Positions 19,712 to 27,877 of a stretch of 64,000 nt of DNA are shown here, piece after piece. The notes beneath the pieces are model-generated. The model did no database searches. It was not told where the DNA came from and saw only the letters and a program-made list of their open reading frames with translations. Within the stretch, counting starts at the first letter, position 1; each line of letters begins with the position of its first letter. Location: positions 124,001 to 188,000 of the forward strand of contig NZ_CP162138.1 in the NCBI RefSeq assembly GCF_040833995.1, given 5' to 3'. The position numbers were made by a program, and so were the translations under genes. Origin of the DNA: Leptospira sp. WS58.C1. Lineage in GTDB: Bacteria > Spirochaetota > Leptospiria > Leptospirales > Leptospiraceae.

Positions 19712-20341
19712 ATGATCTATATTATATTCCCGGTTTTAGCCCTTATTCATTTGGGAGTTTTATTTTTAGGTGCGGACATATTTCCGCTTCGTTTGATTTC
19801 CAAAATAGTTCCCATTCTATATTTAATCGCGTTAAGTGTGGGAGAAGGGAAATGGAAAACAAGAGCCGGAATTTGGTTTGGGATCGGTTTGGTATTTTCC
19901 CTTGGAGGGGATTCGATACTTGCCTTCCCGGATAAATATTTTGTTTTCGGTTTGGGAAGTTTCTTAATCGCTCAAGTCGCATATTCCGTTAGCTTTTCTT
20001 GGGGGAATCCAGTACATTTTCTCAGGTTGATCCCTTATGTGGTTTTCGGCGCTTCTTATTTTTATTGGCTTCTTCCAGGGATCGCACCTGCGTTAACCAT
20101 TCCAGTCGCTGTTTACGTTTCCGCAATTTGTGTGATGGGTTGGAGATCCGCTGCTCGGGAAGTTTCTTCCAGAGACAGATGGTTGGGAATTTTAGGAGCG
20201 ATCAGTTTTATCATCTCCGATTCTATCATTGCTCTCGGACAATTCACTCCAAATAAACTTCCGTTCCACGGAGTTTGGGTAATGTCTACTTACTACTTAG
20301 CGCAATTTTTGATCTATCTTTCCCAAGAGGAAGAGGATTAA
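19712..20341 (+). CDS. Lysoplasmalogenase (YhhN/TMEM86 family)
   Basis: A 209-residue protein with about eight short hydrophobic helices that match the YhhN family of membrane hydrolases acting on lysoplasmalogen vinyl-ether lipids. Visible motifs are GLVFSLGGDSILAFPDKYFVFGLGSFLIAQVAY with the family's GDxxL...FxxGLxxFxxxHxxY pattern, and a C-terminal SDSIIALGQF with Asp typical of the family. The His usually seen in FLxAHxxY is Gln here (IAQVAY). AGGAG lies 6 bases before the ATG. Confidence 0.82.
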   Translation: MIYIIFPVLALIHLGVLFLGADIFPLRLISKIVPILYLIALSVGEGKWKTRAGIWFGIGLVFSLGGDSILAFPDKYFVFGLGSFLIAQVAYSVSFSWGNPVHFLRLIPYVVFGASYFYWLLPGIAPALTIPVAVYVSAICVMGWRSAAREVSSRDRWLGILGAISFIISDSIIALGQFTPNKLPFHGVWVMSTYYLAQFLIYLSQEEED

Positions 20342-20359
20342 AAATAGAAAAAATTATTA

Positions 20360-20387
20360 TTGAACCGACTTGAAAATCCCCTAGAAT
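20360..20387 (+). promoter_or_regulatory. Putative sigma70-type promoter
   Basis: TTGAAC (-35, 20360-20365) and TAGAAT (-10, 20382-20387) are separated by 16 bases and lie 22 bases upstream of the ATG of the ferritin-like gene. CCGGAG follows at 20396-20401 as ribosome-binding site. Confidence 0.5.
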
Positions 20388-20409
20388 TGTCGCGACCGGA
20401 GTATGCAGA

Positions 20410-21150
20410 ATGAGTATTAAACCTTTAAAAGAAACTACATTTTTGGAAGCCGTTGCGGCTGCAATCCAGCATGAGAAGGACTACTTCGAATTTTACATGG
20501 ATACGTATGAAAAACTCCCTCCGGGAAGAACTAGGGAATTATTCGAAAAACTTGCGGAGGAAGTGGATGAACATATCAAATTCATTCAGGAGATCTATCA
20601 AGTAGCGGAAGGTGCGGAACTTCCGAACTTAAAACAATTAGCTGCGATCCATAAATTCCACCAAACTACCATCCAAAAGATCATGAATAAGGTGGAACGT
20701 ACGATTACAGGTTCCGGATCCAAGAACGCTCACGAGGCGTTGGAGCTTGCAATTAGAGAAGCGGAGAACTCCGTTGCATTCTACGAAAAGCTTACCACTA
20801 AATTCGAAGATTCGAATATTAAACTATTGTTTTCCAAACTCATGGATTACAGCCATAATTACCAATCCTTGCTGGAAGCTGAGTTGAATTCATTCGACCA
20901 AACTAGCTCTGCCGGAGGTGCATACTTCTGGGACGAACAAGCCGAAGAAGTAACAAAAGCTGTAGGCAATTCCAAACCTAATAGTAAGGCTCCTAAGGGT
21001 CTAAAACCTTCTAAGCCGGCCAAAAAAGCCGCGGCTAAAAAGGTAGTGAAGAAGGCTGCTCCGAAAAAAGCTAAGGTCTCCGCTAAGAAAAAGCCTGCCC
21101 CTAAAAAAGTTTCTCCTAAGAAAAAGGCAGCTACCAAAAAGAAAAAGTAA
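20410..21150 (+). CDS. Ferritin-like four-helix protein with a histone H1-like Lys/Ala/Pro tail
   Basis: Residues 10-165 form a rubrerythrin/ferritin-like helical bundle. The helix-1 core is AIQHEKDYFEFY (Glu22), then LAEEVDEHIKFI (His55), AIREAENSVAFYEKL (Glu117/119) and LMDYSHNYQSLLEAE (Asp146, His149). The ExxH of helix 2 reads VDEH, so one canonical diiron ligand is Val and iron binding is uncertain. Residues 189-246 are a tail with about 26 Lys in 58 residues, in KKAAxKK and KKxxPKK repeats like histone H1 or AlgP-type nucleoid proteins, which should bind DNA or RNA. Dps-like DNA protection is an attractive inference. A promoter and a strong terminator flank the gene, so it is probably monocistronic. 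Confidence 0.8.
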   Translation: MSIKPLKETTFLEAVAAAIQHEKDYFEFYMDTYEKLPPGRTRELFEKLAEEVDEHIKFIQEIYQVAEGAELPNLKQLAAIHKFHQTTIQKIMNKVERTITGSGSKNAHEALELAIREAENSVAFYEKLTTKFEDSNIKLLFSKLMDYSHNYQSLLEAELNSFDQTSSAGGAYFWDEQAEEVTKAVGNSKPNSKAPKGLKPSKPAKKAAAKKVVKKAAPKKAKVSAKKKPAPKKVSPKKKAATKKKK

Positions 21151-21158
21151 GAACTAGA

Positions 21159-21188
21159 AAAACCGGGAAACAGGCGCTTCCCGGTTTT
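21159..21188 (+). terminator. Intrinsic terminator after the ferritin-like gene
   Basis: AAAACCGGGAA (21159-21169) and TTCCCGGTTTT (21178-21188) form an 11-bp stem with an 8-base loop. The T-run closes the 3' arm. It begins 9 bases after the stop codon. Confidence 0.85.
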
Positions 21189-21279
21189 GCCTTGGGCTGT
21201 TCGGAAAGGTAAACCTTTTGGAAGAAGTTCTTAAAAAAGAAGTTTTCCCTCGGACTGACAGATCCAATCTAGCCCCGAG

Positions 21280-22425
21280 ATGAAAACGAATTCAAGTCCG
21301 GATTGGACCAAAATACAACATTTGTACCCGATAAACCGGGAAATGATCTGGTTGAATAATTGTGGGACTACTCCCGTAAACACGGACACCATCCATGCAG
21401 TGAATGAATACTTGCAAGGTTATGCGGCTAGAGGCGGCCAAACTGACGTACGTAGATACCCGACTGTTAAAAAAGTGATCCGTAATATTCTCGCGGAATT
21501 ATTAGGCGTTGATGCGGAAGAACTTTCTCTAATCCATCATACCAACGAAGGGATCGGATTTATTTCCCTGGGTTTGAAACTTAAAGCGGGGGATCGGATT
21601 CTACTTCTGGAAAACGAATATCCTTCTAATATTTATCCTTGGGAACATTGGAAGGAAAAAGGTGTTTCTATTTCATTTGTGCCGATGTCGGAAACTCCAG
21701 ATGGATTTTTAGAAAATCTTAAATCGTCTATCACTCCGGATGTAAAAGTAGTGAGCCTTTCCGCCGTACATTGGTGCACGGGGATGCCTTTCCCTTTGGA
21801 AGAGATCGGAAACTTCCTAACCGAAAAAGGGATCGAGTTCGTTATAGATGGGGCCCAAGGAGTGGGACTTCTTCCCGTACGCCCTAGAGAAATGGGAATT
21901 TCTTATATGGCGTTCCCTGCTTGGAAATGGTTACTCGGACCGTTAGGACTTGGCGTTCTGTACATTGCAAAGGAAAAGTTAGAAGGACTTAATTTCCCAT
22001 TCAAGGGAACAGGTTCCGTGGTAAACGACGAGGTGTATTTACCTTATAGACAAGAGTTAAAAGGTACGGATCGTTACGAAATTTCCACTGTGAATTTTAT
22101 AGACTGGGTCTATTTCCAATCCACGTTAGAAATGCTTCATAAAGTAGGCTTTCATAATTCTATGGAAAGGATTTACGAACTTGCGGATTATCTTTCCGAC
22201 AAACTCAGAGATACAGGTTGGAAACTTGCCTCGGATCATTTTCCCGATTTTAAAACAGGGATCGTAGTTGCGGAAAAAGAAGGACTCTCCATGGAAAACA
22301 TGGTATCTCATCTCAAAAAGAACGGAGTCATGTGTGCACTTCGATTGGGACGGATCCGATTCTCTCCACATATTTATCTGGCCAAGGAACAATTGGACAG
22401 GGTAGTGGACCTTCTCTCTAGATAA
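21280..22425 (+). CDS. Class V aminotransferase (cysteine desulfurase/epimerase-like)
   Basis: A 381-residue PLP enzyme of the class V fold. The cofactor residues are visible: Asp190 and Gln193 in EFVIDGAQGVG and Lys216 in FPAWKWLLGPLG. HHTNEGIGF (residues 86-94) matches the phosphate-binding loop, and SAVHWCTG also fits. The single Cys in that loop does not sit where the NifS/IscS active Cys would be. It may therefore be a desulfurase-like protein, a selenocysteine lyase relative or an isopenicillin-N-epimerase type enzyme; the substrate is not resolved. The BASS transporter gene starts 3 bases after its stop, so the two are cotranscribed. Confidence 0.85.
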   Translation: MKTNSSPDWTKIQHLYPINREMIWLNNCGTTPVNTDTIHAVNEYLQGYAARGGQTDVRRYPTVKKVIRNILAELLGVDAEELSLIHHTNEGIGFISLGLKLKAGDRILLLENEYPSNIYPWEHWKEKGVSISFVPMSETPDGFLENLKSSITPDVKVVSLSAVHWCTGMPFPLEEIGNFLTEKGIEFVIDGAQGVGLLPVRPREMGISYMAFPAWKWLLGPLGLGVLYIAKEKLEGLNFPFKGTGSVVNDEVYLPYRQELKGTDRYEISTVNFIDWVYFQSTLEMLHKVGFHNSMERIYELADYLSDKLRDTGWKLASDHFPDFKTGIVVAEKEGLSMENMVSHLKKNGVMCALRLGRIRFSPHIYLAKEQLDRVVDLLSR

Positions 22426-22428
22426 ACG

Positions 22429-23394
22429 GTGGCTTCACTTTTCGAAAAGGCGGCTTTATTATTTCCACTTTGGGTCATTTTTGGTGTGACACTGAGCTGG
22501 TTTTTTCCCACGATATTGGATGGATTTAAAGGACCTTGGATTACTTACAGCTTAGGACTGACCATGCTCGGAATGGGGATCAGCCTAAGAATGGAAGATT
22601 TTACAAGGGTATTCAAGGCTCCTAAACCCATCCTAATCGGAGTGATCGGTCAATATACAATCATGCCGCTCACAGGTTGGTTTTTGGGAAACTTCTTCCA
22701 ACTCCCTGCTCCTTTAGCTGTCGGCATTATAGTCGTTTCCTGTTGTCCTGGTGGAGTTGCCTCTAACGTAGTTTCTTTTTTAGCGAGAGGGGACCTTGCA
22801 CTATCAGTTACGATGACTGCGATCTCGACTGTTTTATCCGTGATCATGACTCCGCTTCTCACTTTGTTTTTGGTGGGGAATAGCGTGGGCGCAAACGCTT
22901 CCGGTCTTTTTTTCGATACGTTACAAGTAGTGATCCTTCCGGTGATCCTAGGAATTTTATTAAATCGTTATACTCCTAAATTTGCGGAGAAGGTGAAAAT
23001 CATTTCTCCTTTGATCGCAGTCATACTCATCACTCTGATTGTAGCCTCCATTATCGGTTCCGGAAAGGAAGCAGTGATCCGTTCCGGAATTCATTTGATC
23101 TCCTCCGTATTCTTACTCCATATTTCAGGGTATTTTTTCGGGTATTGGGCGGCTTATTTTGGGACCAAATCTTTTGTAGTAGCTAGGACGGTTTCCATAG
23201 AAGTGGGGATGCAAAACAGCGGTCTGGGCGCGGTCCTTTCCCGGAACAATTTTTCCGATCCTTTGGTGGCGATTCCGGCAGCAATCTCCAGTTTTGTACA
23301 TTCTTTGATCGGAAGTGTTTTGGCGGGGATCTGGAGAAGGTCCTTTTCTCGGGAAGAAGGGGAAAAATCGCTAATTTCGGCCGATCTTCCTTGA
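22429..23394 (+). CDS. Bile acid:sodium symporter (BASS) family transporter
   Basis: A 321-residue protein with about nine to ten membrane segments. It has the family motifs LGMGISLRMEDF, VSCCPGGVASNVVSFLARGDLALSVTMTAISTV, and EVGMQNSGLGAVLSRNNF, covering the two sodium-binding crossover regions. It starts with GTG at 22429, three bases after the aminotransferase stop. The family imports organic anions (bile acids, pantoate, pyruvate and others) with Na+. The substrate here is unknown, but the coupling to an aminotransferase suggests a small amino- or keto-acid (inference). Confidence 0.9.
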   Translation: MASLFEKAALLFPLWVIFGVTLSWFFPTILDGFKGPWITYSLGLTMLGMGISLRMEDFTRVFKAPKPILIGVIGQYTIMPLTGWFLGNFFQLPAPLAVGIIVVSCCPGGVASNVVSFLARGDLALSVTMTAISTVLSVIMTPLLTLFLVGNSVGANASGLFFDTLQVVILPVILGILLNRYTPKFAEKVKIISPLIAVILITLIVASIIGSGKEAVIRSGIHLISSVFLLHISGYFFGYWAAYFGTKSFVVARTVSIEVGMQNSGLGAVLSRNNFSDPLVAIPAAISSFVHSLIGSVLAGIWRRSFSREEGEKSLISADLP

Positions 23395-23519
23395 TTTTTG
23401 TCCGTCCTTTTTTTTTATAGCATAATCAGTCTGAATAGGGTAAACTTGGCGGCCATAATTTTGGTCTAAACCGAGAAGTTCCTTTTTCAGGCCAATCTTA
23501 GCTAAGAGTATCATCCGTT

Positions 23520-23672
23520 ATGAGAGAGATCATTAAGCTTTCTTGCCAGGTTTGTAAGAAAAATTCTTACTTCCAGACCAAGAATAAAAAGGCGAAATCC
23601 GAGAAGTTGGTAACGAAAAAATTTTGCAAATTTTGCCGTGCCCACGTCGAACATAAGGAATCCAAGGTATAA
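23520..23672 (+). CDS. rpmG: 50S ribosomal protein L33
   Basis: A short frame of 50 codons (ATG 23520, TAA 23670-23672) encodes MREIIKLSCQVCKKNSYF followed by a Lys-rich middle and KKFCKFCRAHVEHKESK. The two CxxC pairs (CQVC and CKFC) form the zinc ribbon of the Zn-containing L33 form, and YFQTKNKK matches the L33 YxTxKNKK motif. It is below 60 codons and easily overlooked. The DksA-like gene begins 12 bases downstream, so the two are probably cotranscribed. Confidence 0.92.
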   Translation: MREIIKLSCQVCKKNSYFQTKNKKAKSEKLVTKKFCKFCRAHVEHKESKV

Positions 23673-23684
23673 TTCCGAATTCAG

Positions 23685-24137
23685 ATGGTGACTAAAAAAG
23701 CTGCATACGACAAAAAGGTCCTGAGTGAAATAACGGACCTTCTCATGGAGAGAAAAAACTCTCTATTGGAGAAGTATGCGAAGTGGGAAGATAATAGCAA
23801 ACCTTCCGGCCTGAAGGAAATGGGAGATATCGCAGATATCGCGTCGGAGATCAACGAAGAGATGTTGAGTTCCGTTTTAACCGAGTCTGAGATCGAGACC
23901 ATTCGAGAAATCGATGTGGCTCTCGAAAAAATCGAGGACGGTTCTTATGGCATTTGCGAGGGAACCGGCAAAAAAATTCCTTTAGCCAGACTAAAAGCGA
24001 TCCCTTGGACTCGTTATACGGTTGAATACGCCGAGGCAGTTTCTAAACACAAGGCTTCCGGCAAAAAAGGTCCACTTTCGACTACATTGACGGGGACCTA
24101 TAAAATACCATCCGATCCAGATTCCCTGGACGATTAA
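23685..24137 (+). CDS. DksA/TraR-family protein with a degenerate zinc finger
   Basis: The 150-residue protein has the family's N-terminal coiled coil (about residues 10-85). The finger region GSYGICEGTGKKIPLARLKAIPWTRYTVEYAE matches YGxCxxCGxxIxxxRLxAxPxxxxCxxC in layout. Only Cys91 remains; the other three positions are Thr94, Thr112 and Tyr115, so zinc should not bind. DksA-like proteins bind RNA polymerase through the secondary channel and modulate stringent control. Position right after rpmG fits a growth-control role. Cysteine-free DksA forms exist in other bacteria, so function may be retained. Confidence 0.83.
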   Translation: MVTKKAAYDKKVLSEITDLLMERKNSLLEKYAKWEDNSKPSGLKEMGDIADIASEINEEMLSSVLTESEIETIREIDVALEKIEDGSYGICEGTGKKIPLARLKAIPWTRYTVEYAEAVSKHKASGKKGPLSTTLTGTYKIPSDPDSLDD

Positions 24138-24207
24138 TTCTCCACACCCAATCCGGCCTATTTTTTTGGATTGAAATCTACTCGTTTTCGGCGAGCATTT
24201 CCAATTC

Positions 24208-26259
24208 GTGCCAAATCTTTTCGCCCGATTGAGGCCTCTTAAAACTCCTACCTTTCTTACACTGATTTTAACAGTGATCCTGTCCTACCTATTGCTACGA
24301 TGGACACTCGTAGTAAGAGATCCGGATGGGAACCTGGGAATCGTCTGGATCCAATTCTTAGCGGGACTTCTCCCAAATCTACATCATAGAAAATCAGGGA
24401 GAATGTTCACTGCGGCATTCGCTCTACTTTCTCCCGGTTTACTACTTTATGGGGAAGGCGGCTATTTATACTTATCCGCTCTATTTGCCGGGGCGATTTT
24501 CGGGATATTTTTGCGCCAATATATCTCCACTTTCTACGGACATCCAGCAAACGACGACGATCCTGTATTAAGATATTTTTATATAAACCGACCTTATAAG
24601 AATTCCCTTGAATTCACTAAAAACCCTAGGACTGCATTTTTGATCTTAGCGGTATTTTTACTCTTAGATCGATTACTCGCTTACTTTGGAACGGATCCGC
24701 TGACTTCTTGGATCTTGCAGGATACCGAATATTCTTCGGGGATCTCTTCTAAGTATGCCTTTGCATTGACCTTGGACAGTATAGGTTCTTGGCTCTCCGC
24801 TTTCTTATACTTCTTCGCAGAGGAAACCAGTTCTCATGATACGGACCCTCCCGGAAAACATTGGAGAACAGGGATCACAGCGGGCTTTACTGCCAATTTA
24901 ATTTTAGGTGCGATCCAGGGACTTGCTCCCTCCACGGATTTTCCGTTTACTGCAGGAAACGCGGAAACTTTCGGAGTCTCCGCATTCTTTCCGGATGCAG
25001 CTTCCTTCGGGATAGGAATGCCGATACTATTCGGATTTTTCTTTTACCAGATCCATAGCAGGAACTGGAGGATCTCTTCTCGAGTTCTATTAAGCATTGC
25101 AGTATTTATCGCGCTTGGTCTTGCCGGAAGATACCAAAGCCCGGGATATTGGCTTTTGATCATATTCCAAACCGCATTGGTGATCGGGCTTACATACCAA
25201 AGAGGATTCAGAAATCCGATCTGGAAATATTCTTTTATTCCGTTCGTAGTGCTTGGGACAATCTCCGTTCTAGTCGGAGTTTACTTTATAGGTAGAATGG
25301 ATTGGTCCTTCACACCATGGCAATTGATCCGAGAAGATGTGTCTAACGCATGGACCAAGGGAAAGACACTCTCCAAAATGTTGGAAATTTTCTGGAAAGA
25401 CGGTTGGATCCAAACCTTATCCGCATGGAACTGGTTTAAAGATGCTCCGGTATTCGGCCAAGGATTCGGCGGATTTGCTCTGCATTGGATCGAGTCCGGA
25501 CCAAGAGGTTCTTATCCTCAGAATGGGACCCAGGACTTCGCATTAACTTCTCTGGTATTTTTACTTTCGGAAGGAGGAATCTTATTCTTCCTTCTATTCT
25601 TTATTTGGGTGGGATTGGAGTCGTATACCAGAACTTCTTATTGGTTTCTGCCTCTTCTATTTTTTCCTGTCACATTCTATGAGCCTTGGACGAGCGGGGC
25701 AGGAATATTAGGTTTTCTTTTAATATGGCTTTTAAGCGCCTCGGGACCTTCTACCCGAACTTTACCGAAATGGTGGATGGTTCCGGCGTTCAATCTGGTT
25801 TGTTTACTATTCGGCTTGAGTCTGACTGCAAAAGCGTTTATTCGACAATCTTCCCAATTGCAAGGACCCGAATTCAGATTCGAGGAAAGAAAGACCTACC
25901 AACTTTCCGCAAAAGCAAAATTCCAAGAAAAGGCTGGGGGACGATATCATATATTCCGATCCGGGACTTCATGGATCTTGGGGGATAAGGGAAATATCAA
26001 CATCCGAATCGCTTTGGAAGAAGCGCCTAAGGCGGGAAAGCCTGTGTATATCCGTTGGATTTTCTCGGATCAAAACGGAGTGGAATTACAATCCAGAAGT
26101 ACTCCATTAAATGCCACAGTGAACCAAGTAGGTTTGGGGGTTCCTGCAGGGGCTAAATCATTAACTGCCAAGGTAATGAGGATTTCTTGGTACCAAGCGG
26201 GACCTTCCGAGTTTTATATCGGTACGGATGATTTTGACGGTCTGAACCGGATTAGATAG
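24208..26259 (+). CDS. O-antigen ligase/polymerase-like membrane protein (Wzy_C type)
   Basis: A 683-residue protein with about 12-13 membrane segments over residues 1-540 and a beta-rich periplasmic tail to the end. The large periplasmic loop and following helices carry the Wzy_C-like pattern: APVFGQGFGGFALHW, then PQNGTQDFALTSLVFLLSEGGILFF, comparable to GxGxGxF...HN...L..l.E.G in WaaL/Wzy proteins. It would join or polymerise undecaprenyl-linked glycans at the periplasmic face. The start is GTG at 24208. No other O-antigen gene is adjacent. The tail after residue 540 is not recognised and might bind carbohydrate. Confidence 0.68.
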   Translation: MPNLFARLRPLKTPTFLTLILTVILSYLLLRWTLVVRDPDGNLGIVWIQFLAGLLPNLHHRKSGRMFTAAFALLSPGLLLYGEGGYLYLSALFAGAIFGIFLRQYISTFYGHPANDDDPVLRYFYINRPYKNSLEFTKNPRTAFLILAVFLLLDRLLAYFGTDPLTSWILQDTEYSSGISSKYAFALTLDSIGSWLSAFLYFFAEETSSHDTDPPGKHWRTGITAGFTANLILGAIQGLAPSTDFPFTAGNAETFGVSAFFPDAASFGIGMPILFGFFFYQIHSRNWRISSRVLLSIAVFIALGLAGRYQSPGYWLLIIFQTALVIGLTYQRGFRNPIWKYSFIPFVVLGTISVLVGVYFIGRMDWSFTPWQLIREDVSNAWTKGKTLSKMLEIFWKDGWIQTLSAWNWFKDAPVFGQGFGGFALHWIESGPRGSYPQNGTQDFALTSLVFLLSEGGILFFLLFFIWVGLESYTRTSYWFLPLLFFPVTFYEPWTSGAGILGFLLIWLLSASGPSTRTLPKWWMVPAFNLVCLLFGLSLTAKAFIRQSSQLQGPEFRFEERKTYQLSAKAKFQEKAGGRYHIFRSGTSWILGDKGNINIRIALEEAPKAGKPVYIRWIFSDQNGVELQSRSTPLNATVNQVGLGVPAGAKSLTAKVMRISWYQAGPSEFYIGTDDFDGLNRIR

Positions 26260-26278
26260 TTTTCGTGGATCGTTTTTT

Positions 26279-26294
26279 GTTGGAACTCCTACAG
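26279..26294. repeat. Palindromic repeat, copy 3 (hybrid arms)
   Basis: TGTTGGAACTCCTACA combines the GTTGGA left arm of one subtype with the TCCTAC right arm of the other, giving one mismatched pair. It starts 20 bases after the O-antigen-ligase-like gene stop. Confidence 0.75.
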
Positions 26295-26368
26295 AACTTT
26301 TGCGAAATAAATGAGTAGTAAAAATTCGAATTATATGATATAGGGACCGAGCGTTCCCACGAGCCACT

Positions 26369-26394
26369 CCCCGCCACCCAAAGTTCGGGCGGGG
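26369..26394. repeat. GC-rich hairpin related to 3160-3181
   Basis: CCCCGCC (26369-26375) pairs with GGCGGGG (26388-26394) around a 12-base loop. The following GGGCGGGGGCCGTCGTGAC resembles GGGTGGGGGCTGGTCGGTGG at 3174, so the two spacers share a common element. Confidence 0.65.
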
Positions 26395-26413
26395 GCCGTC
26401 GTGACATTTGCGA

Positions 26414-26429
26414 TGTTGGAATTCCAACA
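26414..26429. repeat. Palindromic repeat, copy 4 (perfect)
   Basis: TGTTGGAATTCCAACA, identical to 3411-3426. It closes the spacer between the convergent genes ending at 26259 and 26443, as the 3411 copy closes the 3130-3463 spacer. Confidence 0.85.
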
Positions 26430-26442
26430 TCGCGATCTCTAA

Positions 26443-27795
26443 TTAAGTTCTCGTTTTAGAAAATGCATCTAACGTATTTCTATATTGTTGTTTAATACGT
26501 ATAAACCATCTCCAGGCCAGTAGTCTCCAAGGGATCTTCGGGAATCTGTACAAGGCCCCGCTTTCATGACTTGGGTCTTCCGGCCTGAAGTTTTTCCAGA
26601 CGGGGACTACCGGTATCTTTTCGAAATTTTTCCCTGCTATATAGAAAGAAACAGTGGTTTCTCTGTCTAATTCCGGCTCTCGGATTACCGGGGAATAAAA
26701 ACCCTTTCTGGAGAGTGAATACGCGAGACTCGGTTCTTCGTCTCCTTGTGGTCCCAAGTTTACGGAAAGGAAAAGTGGAATTTTCAAAATTCTTTCCCGA
26801 AAGAAAGAAGGGTTGATCATACCTCTGAGTAGGAACAAAAATCCGAGCCAAGTAGGGTATTCCATAAAAAGGGTAATAAATTCTAACGAACTGATATTTG
26901 CCAGATAATATGGGATCCATTCCGGAACGAATAGATAAAAATTCAGACAAAAGATAGGAACTCCGAAAAGGATTACGGAGATAAACGATCTTATCGTAGA
27001 AAGATCTCTTAATAAGGGAATTTCCTTTATACTCTCTTTGGATTGGGCAGCTCTCAACCAAGAATCGTATCTGGAAAATTTGCGGATCATCGAGTAATCG
27101 TCCACGAACAGATTTTCCGCCTGTAATAATTCGAATGGAAGAGTTACTTCCGCTTGGACCACAAGTAATTCTAAGGTCAAAAAAGAAAGTCCCAGGATTA
27201 ACGGAATGTATACCGTTCCGAGGCCTCCTTGTATCAGTAAAAAATTATAAAATCCGTGAAGTATTATCAAAAAGGAAAATGTGAAGATGAGATCCAGGCC
27301 GGAAAGATTTCCTTTTCTAGATTGCAGGAATTTTAAAATAAAAAATCCTAATATACCTCCCGAAAAGGTATGCAATGGCAAGGAAGTTCCCGATCTAAGT
27401 AAACCTTGCCAAAAATCCAGTCGAAAAGAATAAAATACGTTTTCTATACAACCGAAAGAAGCGCCTAAGGTCAGACCGAAATACAATCCGTCCGCAAGGT
27501 TGGAGGAATTTTTTACCTGTTTTAAGAATAGAAAGATCAGAATTGCTTTGGAAGTTTCTTCCGGAATGGCTCCTACGAGCATTGCCTTGGAGAATGCGGA
27601 ATAATTTTCGAATAAGTCGAATACTCCTACTTCCCAGGCAAGAGCGATCCCGGTTGCGATCATTCCGTAAAAGAACGCAAATGTTGTGAATGTGTTTCCT
27701 TGTCCTGAATAATAGGTTTTACGGTAAAAATCCCAATAAAACCAAGCTGCAAGGATTGCAGAGATCGGTTTGCCTAAAAAGATCCAGTTTTCCAT
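26443..27795 (-). CDS. PrsW-family intramembrane metalloprotease-like protein
   Basis: The N-terminal half (residues 1-215) is a polytopic membrane domain with the PrsW motifs: AIPEETSKAILIFLFLK (EExxK), GCIENVFYSF (ExxxY), LHTFSGGILGF and ILHGFYNFLL (His in two helices). These are the probable zinc ligands. In other bacteria PrsW proteases cleave membrane-bound anti-sigma factors. The C-terminal half adds two more membrane segments and a cytoplasmic or periplasmic tail that ordinary PrsW proteins (about 220-300 residues) lack. No sigma or anti-sigma gene is nearby. It follows a terminator at 27808-27844, so it has its own promoter. Confidence 0.78.
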   Translation of the reverse strand: MENWIFLGKPISAILAAWFYWDFYRKTYYSGQGNTFTTFAFFYGMIATGIALAWEVGVFDLFENYSAFSKAMLVGAIPEETSKAILIFLFLKQVKNSSNLADGLYFGLTLGASFGCIENVFYSFRLDFWQGLLRSGTSLPLHTFSGGILGFFILKFLQSRKGNLSGLDLIFTFSFLIILHGFYNFLLIQGGLGTVYIPLILGLSFLTLELLVVQAEVTLPFELLQAENLFVDDYSMIRKFSRYDSWLRAAQSKESIKEIPLLRDLSTIRSFISVILFGVPIFCLNFYLFVPEWIPYYLANISSLEFITLFMEYPTWLGFLFLLRGMINPSFFRERILKIPLFLSVNLGPQGDEEPSLAYSLSRKGFYSPVIREPELDRETTVSFYIAGKNFEKIPVVPVWKNFRPEDPSHESGALYRFPKIPWRLLAWRWFIRIKQQYRNTLDAFSKTRT

Positions 27796-27807
27796 TCGCT
27801 TTAATAA

Positions 27808-27844
27808 AAAAGGCGTCGCCTGACAATTTTAAGCGACGCCTTTT
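27808..27844 (-). terminator. Intrinsic terminator of the LruC-domain gene
   Basis: AAAAGGCGTCGC (27808-27819) and GCGACGCCTTTT (27833-27844) make a 12-bp stem with a 13-base loop. Read on the minus strand, the stem is followed by TTTTTTATT. It lies 34 bases after the stop codon at 27878 and before the PrsW-like gene. The plus-strand 3' arm also ends in TTTT, but no plus-strand gene needs it. Confidence 0.88.
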
Positions 27845-27877
27845 AATCCGCAACTTTTGTAAGCGGGGGTTCTTGTT

